Shown: positions 15,235-24,110, counted from the stretch's first letter. The stretch: 64,000 nt of DNA from Sulfurimonas indica (GCF_009192995.1 NZ_SDID01000014.1:1-64000), one strand, 5' to 3'. The notes: generated from the sequence alone by a model not told the origin. Numbers and translations: made by a program.

Positions 15235-16458
15235 TATAGTGATGCCCCAACTCTCAGACTCGATGGATGATGGAAAGCTTATAGCATGGAAAGTAGATGT
15301 TGGTCAGACAGTCAAGAGTGGTGATATAATAGCTGAAATCGAGAGTGACAAGGCGATTATGGAGTTGCAGAGTTTTCAAGATGGTATCGTTGAAGCCCTG
15401 CTCGTTGATGAAGGTGCAGAAGTGCCTGTCGGTACCGTTATAGCAAAGATCGCAACAGATGAAAAAGTGGAGCAGGCAGTAAAGAAAAAAATAGAAAAAA
15501 AAGAAATAAAACAGAGTAAACCAAAAGAGCTCAAAGAGCAAAAGAAAAAAGAAGCAAAAAGAGATGAAAAAGAAAAAATTGAAATCTTGAAAATAGAGTC
15601 TGCAGATGGAGTTTCGCCAAAAGCACGTGCCAAAGCAGCACAATATGGCATAACACTCCAAAATCTCATGCAGCATACACAAAAGGTTCAACTGCATGCA
15701 GATGATGTAGAGAGGTATATAAACGAGCACTATTTTACACCAAAGGCACAGAAGCTTCTTTTAAAGTATAAACTAGAGGCTTCACTCTTTGCATTAAATC
15801 ATAAAATAGATGAAGTTGAACTGCAGGAGTATATCGACGAACATGAGATTCCGCTCCCTTGTGCAATAAGTTCTATGCAAAAAGCCATCATTAGCAATGT
15901 AACATCTTCAGCAAAGAAACCGGTATTTCATATTTATGAGTATGTTGATGCAACACTCTTACAACAGAATGTACAATACAGTATAACAGCCTGGTTTATC
16001 AAGATTTTTGCAGACATTATGATGCGACATGATACATTTCGCTCACGTTTACAGAAAGAGAGTCTCTCTGTCTATCCAAATGCTTCTATATCTTTAGCTG
16101 TTGCAGATACAAAAGAGCTTTACATGCCTGTTATAAAAGATGCAAACAAGCTGACAATTACAGAGATAGATACAATGCTTAAAAGCTTTAAGTCAAAACT
16201 GCAAAATAAAAGCTTTACACAAGAAGATATGCATGGCTCAACATTTGGCATATCAAATCTTGGTATGCTTGGCATTAAGCAGTTTGATGCGATGATAAAA
16301 AAGAAGATACTGCAATAGTCGCTATCGGTGCAGTGGAGAATGGTAAAATCGCTATAACACTTACAGCAGACCACAGGCTGATAAATGGTTATGAGGCAGC
16401 ACTTTTTATGCAAGATGTGAAAAAAGAGCTGAGTAATCCTCTTAATTTTAAGGATTAG
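15227..16458 (+). CDS. 2-oxoacid dehydrogenase E2 (dihydrolipoamide acyltransferase), requires -1 frameshift
   Basis: The zero frame ends at TAG 16316-16318 (363 residues) just inside the catalytic core. A -1 shift at 16297-16303 continues as EDTAIVAIGAVENGKIAIT and ends at 16458, giving about 410 residues. The lipoyl domain is residues 1-78 with lipoyl-Lys42 in IESDKAIMEL. A Lys/Glu-rich linker follows, then a peripheral subunit-binding domain (DGVSPKARAKAAQYG...) and a second similar unit (FTPKAQKLLLKYKLE...). The catalytic domain has TFGISNLGMLG, but the active-site motif ADHRLINGYEAA lies only in the shifted part, so the short product should be inactive. E3 begins 3 bp after the shifted stop. 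Decay or a sequencing indel are alternatives. Confidence 0.75.
16297..16334 (+). other. Candidate -1 ribosomal frameshift signal in E2
   Basis: The zero-frame codons ATA AAA AAG create the heptamer A AAA AAG (16297-16303), the slip site used by E. coli dnaX. Five nucleotides later a hairpin can form: ACTGCA (16309-16314) pairs with TGCAGT (16329-16334), and inside it ATAG (16315-16318) pairs with CTAT (16322-16325) around a 3-nt loop, leaving a CGG bulge. The zero-frame stop lies inside the hairpin. A single A lost from an A7 tract would create the same heptamer by chance, so the hairpin and conservation are what matter. Confidence 0.5.
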
Positions 16459-16461
16459 ACG

Positions 16462-17778
16462 ATGTATGACATAATTTACATAGGTGGTGGACTTAACTAT
16501 GCTGGTGCCATTGTTGCAGCAAAAAATGGGAAAAATGTGGCGCTTATTGAAAAAGATCTTAACCAGCTTGGTGGTGTATGTCTGCAAAAAGGGTGCATTC
16601 CTTCAAAGATGTTTTTACATTATGCCAATTTGGTGTATGAGAGTAAAAACGAGATACTGCAAGGGGAGTTGGAACTTTGTCAAAAAACACTTTTTGAAAA
16701 AAAAGATGCATTGCTCAAAAGTGTAACAAAAGTTGTGCAAAAGCAGTGTAGCCATTTTGAACTGATTGAAGGGGAAGGGAGCGTTGTTGCTCCGCATAAA
16801 GTTGAGGTAAACGGTAAGGTTTTAGAAGCTGAGCATATTGTTATGGGAACGGGTTCAGCGCCTTTTATTCCTGAAGGTATTGAGTACAATAAAAAAGATA
16901 TCATTGTAAGCGATGAGGTGTTACAACTGCAAGAACTTCCAAAAAAAGTTGCTGTTTACGGTACTGGGGCTATTGGACTTGAGATGGCAAGTTTTTTTGC
17001 AGCTGCCGGAGTTGAAGTTTTTCTCATTGACAGGTCTGAAAATATTTTGTTCAATGCGCATCCAAAAATCATCGAATCATTGAAAAACCAGCTTGAGAAA
17101 CTGGGTATCAAGCTTTTACAAAATCATCCAATAAAAAGTGCAAAGAGTACAAAAAAAGGTGTACATATAACATATGAAGGTAAAAGCAGTAAATATTTTG
17201 AGATGCTCTTAGTGGCTACCGGACGCAGACCAAATGTCGATGTCGTTGCCTGTGATGATATAAAGGTGGAACGTGGAATTGTAACTGACACTCATTTTGA
17301 GACAACGCTGCAAAAGCATTATGCTATAGGAGACTGTAATGGCAAGGTCAAACTTGCTCACGCAGCACGAGCTGAAGTTCTGAACGTCACAGAACGTATT
17401 CTTGGAAAAAAACCTCGTATACTTAACTTAGAGCATGTTGTGAAGTTTATCCATACTTTGCCAATGAGGTATGCTAGAGTTGGAAAGAATAAAGCAGATT
17501 TAGAAGAACAAAAGCTAGAGTACAAAGAGAGTATTATAATGCTCAATCAATTTACATATTCAGTTTATAATCATGCAAGTAATGGTGTAATGGTCAGTTA
17601 TATTGATAGAGAGGGATTTGTTTTGGGTGCGGAGATTTTTGCTCCAAATGCAGAAGAGCTTATCGCACCGGTTGCAATAAGTTTGGCAGGGGAGATGGAC
17701 GCTGCATCGGCAAAACGAACCATCTTGGCACATCCTACATTTTCCGAAGCCTTAGAGAGAACATTTTATAAGTTATGA
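16462..17778 (+). CDS. lpdA: Dihydrolipoamide dehydrogenase (E3)
   Basis: 438 residues, slightly short for the family. FAD-binding motif GGGLNYAGAIVAAKNG at the N terminus; redox-active disulfide CLQKGC (C40, C45); NAD-binding GTGAIGLEMASFF near 173-185; FAD-side YAIGDCNG; C-terminal catalytic His in AHPTFSEALERTF. It reoxidises the dihydrolipoyl group of E2 with NAD+. The first residues read IYIGGGLNYAG rather than the usual VIGGGPGGY, a modest divergence. It is the third gene of the 2-oxoacid dehydrogenase operon and overlaps lipB by 4 bp. Confidence 0.88.
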   Translation: MYDIIYIGGGLNYAGAIVAAKNGKNVALIEKDLNQLGGVCLQKGCIPSKMFLHYANLVYESKNEILQGELELCQKTLFEKKDALLKSVTKVVQKQCSHFELIEGEGSVVAPHKVEVNGKVLEAEHIVMGTGSAPFIPEGIEYNKKDIIVSDEVLQLQELPKKVAVYGTGAIGLEMASFFAAAGVEVFLIDRSENILFNAHPKIIESLKNQLEKLGIKLLQNHPIKSAKSTKKGVHITYEGKSSKYFEMLLVATGRRPNVDVVACDDIKVERGIVTDTHFETTLQKHYAIGDCNGKVKLAHAARAEVLNVTERILGKKPRILNLEHVVKFIHTLPMRYARVGKNKADLEEQKLEYKESIIMLNQFTYSVYNHASNGVMVSYIDREGFVLGAEIFAPNAEELIAPVAISLAGEMDAASAKRTILAHPTFSEALERTFYKL

Positions 17779-18362
17779 TACTGCACAAATGGGGCGAAGT
17801 AGAGTATGGTAAAGCTAGAGAGATGATGCAGAATGTTCATACAAAAGCCTTGCAAGATGGAAAGAATCATCTCATCCTCTGTTCACATCCCAATATTTTT
17901 ACGGTTGGCAGTGACAGAGATGAGGATTTTTGTGTCGGTGTTGTTCAGAGTGATCGGGGTGGCTCCATCACCTGTCACTCAGAAGGGCAAAATATTTTTT
18001 ATTTCTGTTTTCAAGTGAATAATCCGGTACAGTTCTATAAAAAAGTTTTGAATGCTTTTGAGAATTTTTTTATACAACATCTCTCGGAAGTTTTTTATGA
18101 TAAAAAGAGGGCAGGCTTTTATATTCAAAACCGTAAGGTTGCCTCTTTGGGCTTTCGTTACTCCAAAGGAGTTTCTCTTCATGGTGTAGCTTTAAATGTT
18201 GATGTGGATTTGGATTTTCATGCACAGGTCAATCCCTGTAATTTAGAAGGTGTAGAGCCAACTTCACTGAGAGCTGAAGGTGTGATGCTTACGCAAGAAG
18301 AGGTAAACAGTAAGATACTACACTTTTTAGAGAAGAGTTTTGATGATGCATTACAAACCTAA
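17775..18362 (+). CDS. lipB: Octanoyl-[ACP]:protein N-octanoyltransferase
   Basis: 195 residues of the LipB family, which moves octanoate from acyl carrier protein to the lipoyl-domain lysine. Motifs: RGGSITCHSEGQ at 61-72, catalytic Lys121 in RKVASLGF, and catalytic Cys155 in VNPCNLEG. The overlap with the E3 gene and with lipA indicates a single transcript that makes the dehydrogenase and its cofactor together. Its intact active site argues that lipoylation is still used in this organism, whatever the state of E1 and E2. Confidence 0.9.
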   Translation: MILHKWGEVEYGKAREMMQNVHTKALQDGKNHLILCSHPNIFTVGSDRDEDFCVGVVQSDRGGSITCHSEGQNIFYFCFQVNNPVQFYKKVLNAFENFFIQHLSEVFYDKKRAGFYIQNRKVASLGFRYSKGVSLHGVALNVDVDLDFHAQVNPCNLEGVEPTSLRAEGVMLTQEEVNSKILHFLEKSFDDALQT

Positions 18363-19179
18363 AGTCAAAGCTCCACATCCAGAGTTGATACAAAAGATGC
18401 AAAATACTCTACGTGAGTACAGTTTAAATACTGTTTGTGAGACTGCAGCATGTCCTAACAGAGCTGAATGCTATGAAAGAGAGAGTGCTACTTTTATGAT
18501 ACTTGGGGATGTCTGTACACGCTCTTGCAGCTTTTGCAATGTAAAAACAGGGCATGGGGTGGCAGTTGAAGCAAAAGAGCCTGAGCATTTGGCATCAGCT
18601 ATTGCAGCGTTGGGGCTGAAATATGTTGTCATTACTTCAGTGGACAGAGATGATCTAAAAGATTATGGATCAAAACATTTTCTTTCTTGTGTCCGTGCTG
18701 TTAAAGAGAAAAATCCAGATATCAAAATAGAGCTTTTAACACCTGATTTTCGATTTTCTCAAGGAGCTTTGGATACAATCATAGTAAGTGATGTACACAA
18801 ACTTGCACATAATCAAGAGACGGTTAGGCGTTTAAGTAAGACTATAAGACCACAAAGTGATTATGATAGGTCACTGCAAGTCTTAGAATATTATGCAAAG
18901 TACTCCAAGTCCAAGATTAAATCATCATTGATGGTCGGACTAGGTGAATCTGAATCTGAATTGTATGAGGCAATGCAAGAACTATTAGATGTTGGAGTAA
19001 GTGAACTGACAATAGGGCAGTATTTACAACCAACACAAAGACATCATAACGTTGAAAAATACTATGCACCGGAGTTTTTTGAAGTAATGAAGCAAGAAGC
19101 CTATAGAATGGGTTTTTGTGCTGTGGCTTCGGGTACACTTGTGAGAAGTTCTTATTTCGCTGAGGAGTTGGGAAGATGA
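18343..19179 (+). CDS. lipA: Lipoyl synthase
   Basis: 278 residues from ATG 18343; ATG 18346 and TTG 18340 are adjacent alternatives. AGAAG at 18331-18335 fits 18343. It is a radical SAM enzyme that inserts two sulfurs into octanoyl groups. Both iron-sulfur sites are visible: the auxiliary cluster CETAACPNRAEC and the radical SAM CTRSCSFC. VITSVDRDDLKDYGS and SSLMVGLGE are family marks. The start overlaps lipB and the stop overlaps gpmA by 4 bp. Confidence 0.95.
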   Translation: MMHYKPKVKAPHPELIQKMQNTLREYSLNTVCETAACPNRAECYERESATFMILGDVCTRSCSFCNVKTGHGVAVEAKEPEHLASAIAALGLKYVVITSVDRDDLKDYGSKHFLSCVRAVKEKNPDIKIELLTPDFRFSQGALDTIIVSDVHKLAHNQETVRRLSKTIRPQSDYDRSLQVLEYYAKYSKSKIKSSLMVGLGESESELYEAMQELLDVGVSELTIGQYLQPTQRHHNVEKYYAPEFFEVMKQEAYRMGFCAVASGTLVRSSYFAEELGR

Positions 19180-19874
19180 AGAATGCAAAACTTGTTTTAA
19201 TGCGACATGGGCAAAGTGTCTATAATCTACAAAACCGTTTTACCGGTTGGAGTGATGTGGAGCTAAGTGAACAGGGTGTGCGTGAGGCCAGAGAAGCAGG
19301 AGTGCTTTTAAAAAAACATAAAATCTATCCGGATATCTGTTTTACTTCATGGCTTAAACGTGCCATTCATACAGCAAATTTGGCTTTAGAAGAGCTTGAG
19401 TGGGAGCACATTGATACACTTCGTTCTTACAAGCTAAATGAAAGACACTATGGAGCGTGGCAGGGAAGAGATAAGAAGAAGGTAAAACAGCAAGAGGGTG
19501 CAGCAAACTTCTTGGCAGTTCGTCGTGGTTATGATGTGCCACCACCACCTCTACGTGAGGATGACGAAAGAGTGGTCTGGAGAGATAAAAAATATGCCGC
19601 AATTCAAAAAGAGCTTTTACCTTTGAGTGAGTCATTAAAAGATACAAAAAAGAGAGTTGTGGAGTATTTTGAAGCTGTGATAAAAAAAGAACTGCAAAAG
19701 CATTCCACTGTTTTAATCTCGGCTCATGGAAACTCCCTGCGTTCTTTAGTAATGTATCTGGAGAAGATAAGTAAAGAGGATGTCGTGAGACTTGAAATTC
19801 CAACAGGAGAGATAATTGTATACGCTTTTAATGAGAAGCTCAATATCATTAAAAAAGAGGTTTTCAAAGGATGA
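19176..19874 (+). CDS. gpmA: 2,3-bisphosphoglycerate-dependent phosphoglycerate mutase
   Basis: 232 residues. Catalytic His11 lies in LVLMRHGQSVYN. RFTGWSDVELSEQG, LNERHYGAWQG and the second histidine in ISAHGNSLRSL are intact. It interconverts 3- and 2-phosphoglycerate in glycolysis and gluconeogenesis. Its place after the lipoate genes matches the central-carbon theme of the operon that begins with ppsA upstream. It overlaps lipA by 4 bp; the cation efflux gene follows after 4 bp. Confidence 0.93.
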   Translation: MKNAKLVLMRHGQSVYNLQNRFTGWSDVELSEQGVREAREAGVLLKKHKIYPDICFTSWLKRAIHTANLALEELEWEHIDTLRSYKLNERHYGAWQGRDKKKVKQQEGAANFLAVRRGYDVPPPPLREDDERVVWRDKKYAAIQKELLPLSESLKDTKKRVVEYFEAVIKKELQKHSTVLISAHGNSLRSLVMYLEKISKEDVVRLEIPTGEIIVYAFNEKLNIIKKEVFKG

Positions 19875-19878
19875 AAAA

Positions 19879-20775
19879 ATGAGTAGTCATAATCACCACC
19901 ATCATGCAGTAAGTGGTAGAAATCTTTTTATTACGATAGTTTTAAATATTATTATTACACTCTCTCAAATCATAGGAGGAATCTTCTCTGGTTCTTTGGC
20001 ACTATTGAGTGATGCGATGCACAACTTCAGTGATGTTTTGACTTTACTTATTGCATGGTTGGCTAACAGACTTGCTCAAAAATCTTCTACACAAAACAGA
20101 ACATTTGGGTATAAACGGGCAGAGATTTTAGCAACACTCTTCAATGCTTCTGTTCTCATAGTTATCGGCGTCTTTTTAATTGTAGAAGTCTTCCAAAAGT
20201 TTTATCATCCTGAGGCGATAAACTCTCTGTATGTTATCTGGCTTGGAGTACTGAGTATCGTACTAAACTCTGTCAGTGTTCTACTTGTAAAAGATGATGC
20301 CCATACAAATATGAACATCAAAGCAGCTTATTTGCATCTGCTCACAGATGTCATGACAAGTGTTGCCGTTGTCGGTGGTGGTCTGTTGATGTACTACTAT
20401 GATCTGTTTTGGCTGGATCCGTTGGTATCACTACTTATAGCACTCTATCTTATTAGTGCCTCTTTTAAGCTTGTGAAAGAATCTGTTTCGATTTTAATGC
20501 AGTTTACTCCTTCTTCTATTGATGTGCAGGAGCTCATAGCAATGATAAAATCTTTGGATGCCATAGATAATGTCCACCATATTCATCTATGGCGATTAAA
20601 TGACCATGATATCCATGCAGAAGCACACTTAGATTTTACAGAGAATGTTACGTTAGAGAAGGCTTCACAAATTATTGATATACTTGAAGAAAAATTAGCC
20701 GATACCTTTGGTATCAATCATGTGATATTTCAGTGTGAATACAATAGAGATGACAATAAAGCGGAGATTGTGTAG
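19879..20775 (+). CDS. Cation diffusion facilitator (zinc/cobalt/iron efflux type)
   Basis: About 298 residues from ATG 19879, which has AAAGGA at 19866-19871; an in-frame extension to 19816 lies inside gpmA. A His-rich N terminus (SSHNHHHH) leads into six membrane segments with LLSDAMHNFSD and HLLTDVMTS, the paired metal sites of the CDF family. A cytosolic C-terminal domain (VHHIHLWRLNDHD.HAEAH) follows. It exports divalent metals in exchange for protons. It is followed directly by a two-component system, which may sense the metal or envelope stress. Confidence 0.9.
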   Translation: MSSHNHHHHAVSGRNLFITIVLNIIITLSQIIGGIFSGSLALLSDAMHNFSDVLTLLIAWLANRLAQKSSTQNRTFGYKRAEILATLFNASVLIVIGVFLIVEVFQKFYHPEAINSLYVIWLGVLSIVLNSVSVLLVKDDAHTNMNIKAAYLHLLTDVMTSVAVVGGGLLMYYYDLFWLDPLVSLLIALYLISASFKLVKESVSILMQFTPSSIDVQELIAMIKSLDAIDNVHHIHLWRLNDHDIHAEAHLDFTENVTLEKASQIIDILEEKLADTFGINHVIFQCEYNRDDNKAEIV

Positions 20776-21429
20776 ATGTCTAAAATACTTCTTTTAGAAG
20801 ATGATGAAGTCTTAGCAGAGACTTTGAGTGAGCTCTTGGAGAATGAAGGTTTTGAAGTAGTTCATGTTACAAATGGAGAGATGGCACTTGATGCTACTTT
20901 CAATGCAAATTTTGAACTCTTTTTACTTGATGTAAATGTGCCACAGCTCAATGGTTTTGAACTTTTAAAGAGTCTGCGTGAGGCGGAGAACACGACACCT
21001 GCCATATTCATTACATCTTTAAACGATATTGCTTCACTCTCAAAGGGTTTTGAAATCGGAGCAGATGATTACATTAAAAAACCTTTTGATTTTGATGAGC
21101 TTTTAGTTCGTATCAAAGCACTCATCCGTAAGTCATATCACAGTAGGTCAAATCTCCTGAGTGTAGCAAACTTTGCTTTTGATATTGAGAAGAACGAACT
21201 CTATAAAGATGATATTTTTGTAAAGCTTTCTCCTTATGAGCTACAAATCGTAAGACTATTTTTTAAAAATCTCAATCAAACGCTTTTGAAAGAAGATCTT
21301 TTAGAAGAGTTAGGAGACGGCAGGGAGATGAGCGAAGGAGCACTGCGTGTGCATATCGCAAAACTACGAAAAACAGGACTCAATATCACAACCATTAAGG
21401 GAATAGGATATCGCCTTGCGTCATCATGA
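20776..21429 (+). CDS. OmpR-family response regulator
   Basis: 217 residues. Receiver domain with acidic pocket LLLEDDE and phospho-acceptor Asp52 in LFLLDVNVPQLNG; conserved Lys in ADDYIKKPF. The C-terminal winged helix (about 125-217) has SPYELQIVRLFFKN and ALRVHIAKLRKTG...IKGIGYRL. It starts directly after the CDF stop and overlaps the kinase gene by 14 bp, so the pair is coupled. Targets are unknown; the CDF gene and the Spy-like gene across the operon end are candidates. Confidence 0.92.
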   Translation: MSKILLLEDDEVLAETLSELLENEGFEVVHVTNGEMALDATFNANFELFLLDVNVPQLNGFELLKSLREAENTTPAIFITSLNDIASLSKGFEIGADDYIKKPFDFDELLVRIKALIRKSYHSRSNLLSVANFAFDIEKNELYKDDIFVKLSPYELQIVRLFFKNLNQTLLKEDLLEELGDGREMSEGALRVHIAKLRKTGLNITTIKGIGYRLASS

Positions 21430-22477
21430 AAAAGTAGCTTTTTTAAAGTTTTTTATTACATATTTTGTCAGTGTTGCTCTTTTGATTCTGGTGGCCGGAT
21501 TTTTCTATTTTGAGCAGACCAAAGGCTATCTTTTACGGATGGAGGAATTTTCACTCATAGAGTATGCCAGACATATAAAGATGGGTGAAAATCTGGATAC
21601 ATTTGGTAAAGATTACCACCATGATTTTCTGCGTGACAAGCAACAATATATAGATATTCGAAATTTTAAAGCTCTAAACGGGGAATTTATAAAAATTATA
21701 CCAATGAATCACAATACATACTATTTGCAGGTTTTTAAGTCGAAACACAGCTATGATGAGAATCTCTGGAATCTAAAAAAGAGGGTCATAGCTGTTCAGA
21801 TACTACTGCTTTTGATGTTTGCATTTTTAAGTTACAAGCTTGCAAAAAATGCGCTCAAACCTTTGCAGGAGAGTATCTCTAAACTCGATAAATTTGCAAA
21901 AGATTTGATACATGACCTTAATACTCCGGTTACGTCAATAAAGCTTAATATGAAACTTTTGGAAAAAAATCCAACACTGCAAGGTGATAAGATTGTCGCG
22001 CGTTTAAACAAAAGTGTCCATAATATCTCGGAGTTGCATGAAAATCTTAATATCTTATTGCAAGAGGAGACCTTCCAGATGCAGCGTATCAATATCTGTA
22101 CACTTGTCAATGAAGTGGTTGATATTCAAAAAGGGCTCTATAGCAGTATAAACTTTCAAGTTGACTGTTCTGATTTAAAAGTCAAACTCAATCCTAATGC
22201 CACAAAACAGATACTTCAAAACATCATATCAAATGCCTGCAAATACAACTCTCAAAACGGCTATGTCAAGATTTATCAAAAAAACGGTGCTTTGTATATT
22301 GAAGACAGCGGAAAGGGTATTAAAGAGCCTGAAAAGATTTTTGAGCGCTCTTACAGTGCCGAGCATAGTACAGGCATTGGTCTGGATATTGTCAAAAGGT
22401 TGGCGCTTGCGATGGATATCACTATTGAAGTGACAACTTCCGACAGAGGAAGTTGTTTTATTTTACGATTTACGTGA
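21416..22477 (+). CDS. Sensor histidine kinase
   Basis: 353 residues. Two membrane segments (about 10-31 and 124-143) flank a ~90-residue periplasmic sensor of no recognised family. The dimerisation helix carries His166 in LIHDLNTPVTSIK. The ATPase domain has QNIISNACKYNSQNG (N box), IEDSGKGI and STGIGLDIVKRLA. Partner of the overlapping OmpR-type regulator. The signal is not evident; the neighbouring metal exporter and Spy-like protein suggest metal or envelope stress. Confidence 0.9.
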   Translation: MRHHEKVAFLKFFITYFVSVALLILVAGFFYFEQTKGYLLRMEEFSLIEYARHIKMGENLDTFGKDYHHDFLRDKQQYIDIRNFKALNGEFIKIIPMNHNTYYLQVFKSKHSYDENLWNLKKRVIAVQILLLLMFAFLSYKLAKNALKPLQESISKLDKFAKDLIHDLNTPVTSIKLNMKLLEKNPTLQGDKIVARLNKSVHNISELHENLNILLQEETFQMQRINICTLVNEVVDIQKGLYSSINFQVDCSDLKVKLNPNATKQILQNIISNACKYNSQNGYVKIYQKNGALYIEDSGKGIKEPEKIFERSYSAEHSTGIGLDIVKRLALAMDITIEVTTSDRGSCFILRFT

Positions 22478-22479
22478 GA

Positions 22480-22920
22480 TTATTCTAAAATATCACGTTG
22501 GTCCTGTGTGAGAACCTTACGGGTATTGAAAATACATCTAAGGTGAATCATTGTTGCTTTTGCACGTAGATTAGCGAGCTTATAGACATCTTTTTTCAGT
22601 GATGCTGGATTGGCTCCTTTGTTGCTTGAGAGAACTATTTTACTCTCAAGGGCCATAATCTCTCTTTGCAGTTTCTGTACTCCGCTAACAGTCGCTTTTC
22701 TGATCTTAAGTAACTTTCGCTTTTGTGCTTTTGTAAGAGCCAAATCTTTGTCATCCCACATCATTTTGATCATCATTGTTAAATGTGGCAGTTTTCCTTG
22801 AATCAAAAATGGTTTTGATTTGGTCTTTTTTTGGGGATTTGCACTAAGTGTTACAGGTGTGAGTGTTGCTGTAATGAGAAAAGCACAAAAGAGAAGACCT
22901 AGAGTTGATTTTATAGACAT
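22480..22920 (-). CDS. Spy/CpxP-like periplasmic protein with LTxxQ motifs
   Basis: 146 residues with a signal peptide (about 1-27). The mature part is highly basic and helical. Two LTxxQ-type motifs, LTKAQKRKLLKIR and LTQDQRDIL, bracket a long helical region, the pattern of Spy, CpxP and related metal-stress proteins. The gene is convergent with the histidine kinase, 2 bp between stops. In other bacteria such proteins are targets or partners of envelope-stress kinases. A regulatory link with the adjacent two-component system is inferred. Confidence 0.65.
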   Translation of the reverse strand: MSIKSTLGLLFCAFLITATLTPVTLSANPQKKTKSKPFLIQGKLPHLTMMIKMMWDDKDLALTKAQKRKLLKIRKATVSGVQKLQREIMALESKIVLSSNKGANPASLKKDVYKLANLRAKATMIHLRCIFNTRKVLTQDQRDILE

Positions 22921-23039
22921 AATATAGTCCTTTGCTATTAAGATGTATAATTATAAGGAGATACTATTAAGAGATTGTTAACAGATTAAAAGAAGGATAG
23001 TGATGTTTTACTACTTAAAATGGAAAAGAGAATAGGAAT

Positions 23040-23065
23040 TATATATCAAGATATGTTGATATATA
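23040..23065. promoter_or_regulatory. 10-bp palindrome, probable ArsR-type operator
   Basis: TATATATCAA and TTGATATATA flank a 6-nt centre (GATATG), a perfect 10-bp dyad about 50 bp upstream of the gene at 23114. The inner form ATCAA-N6-TTGAT resembles operators described for ArsR/SmtB repressors. It precedes a three-gene unit ending in arsenate reductase, which fits arsenic-responsive control. No arsR gene occurs within the window. Confidence 0.55.
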
Positions 23066-23113
23066 TAAAAATTTATGTTAGAGTTACACAATTAAATAAA
23101 TACAGAGGTAAAT

Positions 23114-23368
23114 ATGCAAAAAAATGTAAGTAAAACACAAAATGGTGTGAAGATTAACTTTTTAGGATCTGTTGCAAAGCAAAATATTGTAACAATGGTA
23201 CAAAACTGTGCAACAGGACAGTGCGAGTGTATGAGTGATGATACAAAGGCAAAGATAAAAGATATGCAGGTAGAGGGAAGTGATGGGAATGTTGAACTCT
23301 CGCTTGAAGGTGATGTCTCGGTTGAAGAGATTCAAGCAGCACTGGAAAAATCAAAGGTACTAAATTAA
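23114..23368 (+). CDS. Small conserved-type protein with a Cys cluster, arsC operon
   Basis: 84 residues, not recognised. It has no signal or membrane segment. A cysteine group NCATGQCECM sits near the middle (about residues 37-44), and the C-terminal half is acidic and ends in a probable helix. The CxC spacing could bind a metal or metalloid or act as a thiol relay. AGAGGT stands just upstream of the ATG at 23114. The next gene begins two bases after its stop, so it is the first gene of the DUF4395-arsC unit behind the palindromic operator. Confidence 0.7.
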   Translation: MQKNVSKTQNGVKINFLGSVAKQNIVTMVQNCATGQCECMSDDTKAKIKDMQVEGSDGNVELSLEGDVSVEEIQAALEKSKVLN

Positions 23369-23369
23369 G

Positions 23370-24110
23370 ATGAGCAAACTTAAAGAGTTTTTTCCTTACG
23401 GAGAGAAAGTTCCTGGTTATGATGTTCGTGTTCTTAATGAGCGTGAAGCGCGTGCTGCTGCAGGAATTTTGTTTATCGGGGCTTTTTTAGGGTTGACCAA
23501 TGGTGTGATGCTTGGTACTGCTGTTTTTTCAGAGTATTTTGTCAGTTTTTTCGCACTTGACTTTACTATTCGTGTGATTCAACCACGTTATGCTCCAAGT
23601 CTTTTACTCGGAAGATTTTTTGTACAGAATCAAACACCTGAATATGTAGGAGCTGAGCAAAAACGTTTTGCGTGGCTTTTGGGCATGGTGATCGCATGGC
23701 CGATGTTTTACTATCTTGTTATCGACTTTCAGCCAAACCCCATCAAAGTGCTTGTCTGTCTTATCTGTATGGCACTGCTCTTTTTTGAGTCTGCTTTTTC
23801 AGTCTGCCTTGGATGTAAAATCTTTCATTTGATTAAAAAAGCAAAACCGACACATTGTCCTGGCGGTGTCTGTGAGATGCGTATAAAAGAGACTGTCCAG
23901 AAGTTTGATCCTGTACAAAAGTTTATCTTGATTGTGACCGTCATTGCCATATCTTACGGTTCCTATCTCTATATGACCAAACTAGAAGACAGAACAGTAC
24001 TTGTCAAAAAGATAAAAGTAATGCTGATGAGCGAAGAGGAGCTTCAAAAACTAGAAGAGGCAGAGTATCAAAAAGAGTTAGAGGAGTTTGACAACGATGA
24101 CGACTTCTAA
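23370..24110 (+). CDS. DUF4395 membrane protein
   Basis: 246 residues. The N-terminal VRVLNEREARAAAG segment and four hydrophobic segments match DUF4395 membrane proteins, which often accompany thiol or metalloid genes. SVCLGCKIFHL and the cysteine group CPGGVC (about 166-171) could be redox or metal sites. A charged acidic tail ends the protein. It overlaps the arsenate reductase gene. Function is unknown; a supporting role in arsenic or thiol redox handling is inferred from context. Confidence 0.75.
   Translation: MSKLKEFFPYGEKVPGYDVRVLNEREARAAAGILFIGAFLGLTNGVMLGTAVFSEYFVSFFALDFTIRVIQPRYAPSLLLGRFFVQNQTPEYVGAEQKRFAWLLGMVIAWPMFYYLVIDFQPNPIKVLVCLICMALLFFESAFSVCLGCKIFHLIKKAKPTHCPGGVCEMRIKETVQKFDPVQKFILIVTVIAISYGSYLYMTKLEDRTVLVKKIKVMLMSEEELQKLEEAEYQKELEEFDNDDDF

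Noticed and set aside
15254-15730. Long minus-strand open frames opposite E2
   Set aside because: They are Phe/Cys-rich shadows of the Lys/Glu-rich linker without ribosome sites or family motifs.
19816-19878. In-frame extension of the CDF gene into gpmA
   Set aside because: ATG 19879 has AAAGGA at good spacing and begins a typical His-rich N terminus.
22472-22497. ACGTGA...TCACGT dyad between the kinase and Spy-like genes as a terminator
   Set aside because: Only 6 bp pair before a mismatch, the loop is large and no U tract follows, so it is too weak to call.
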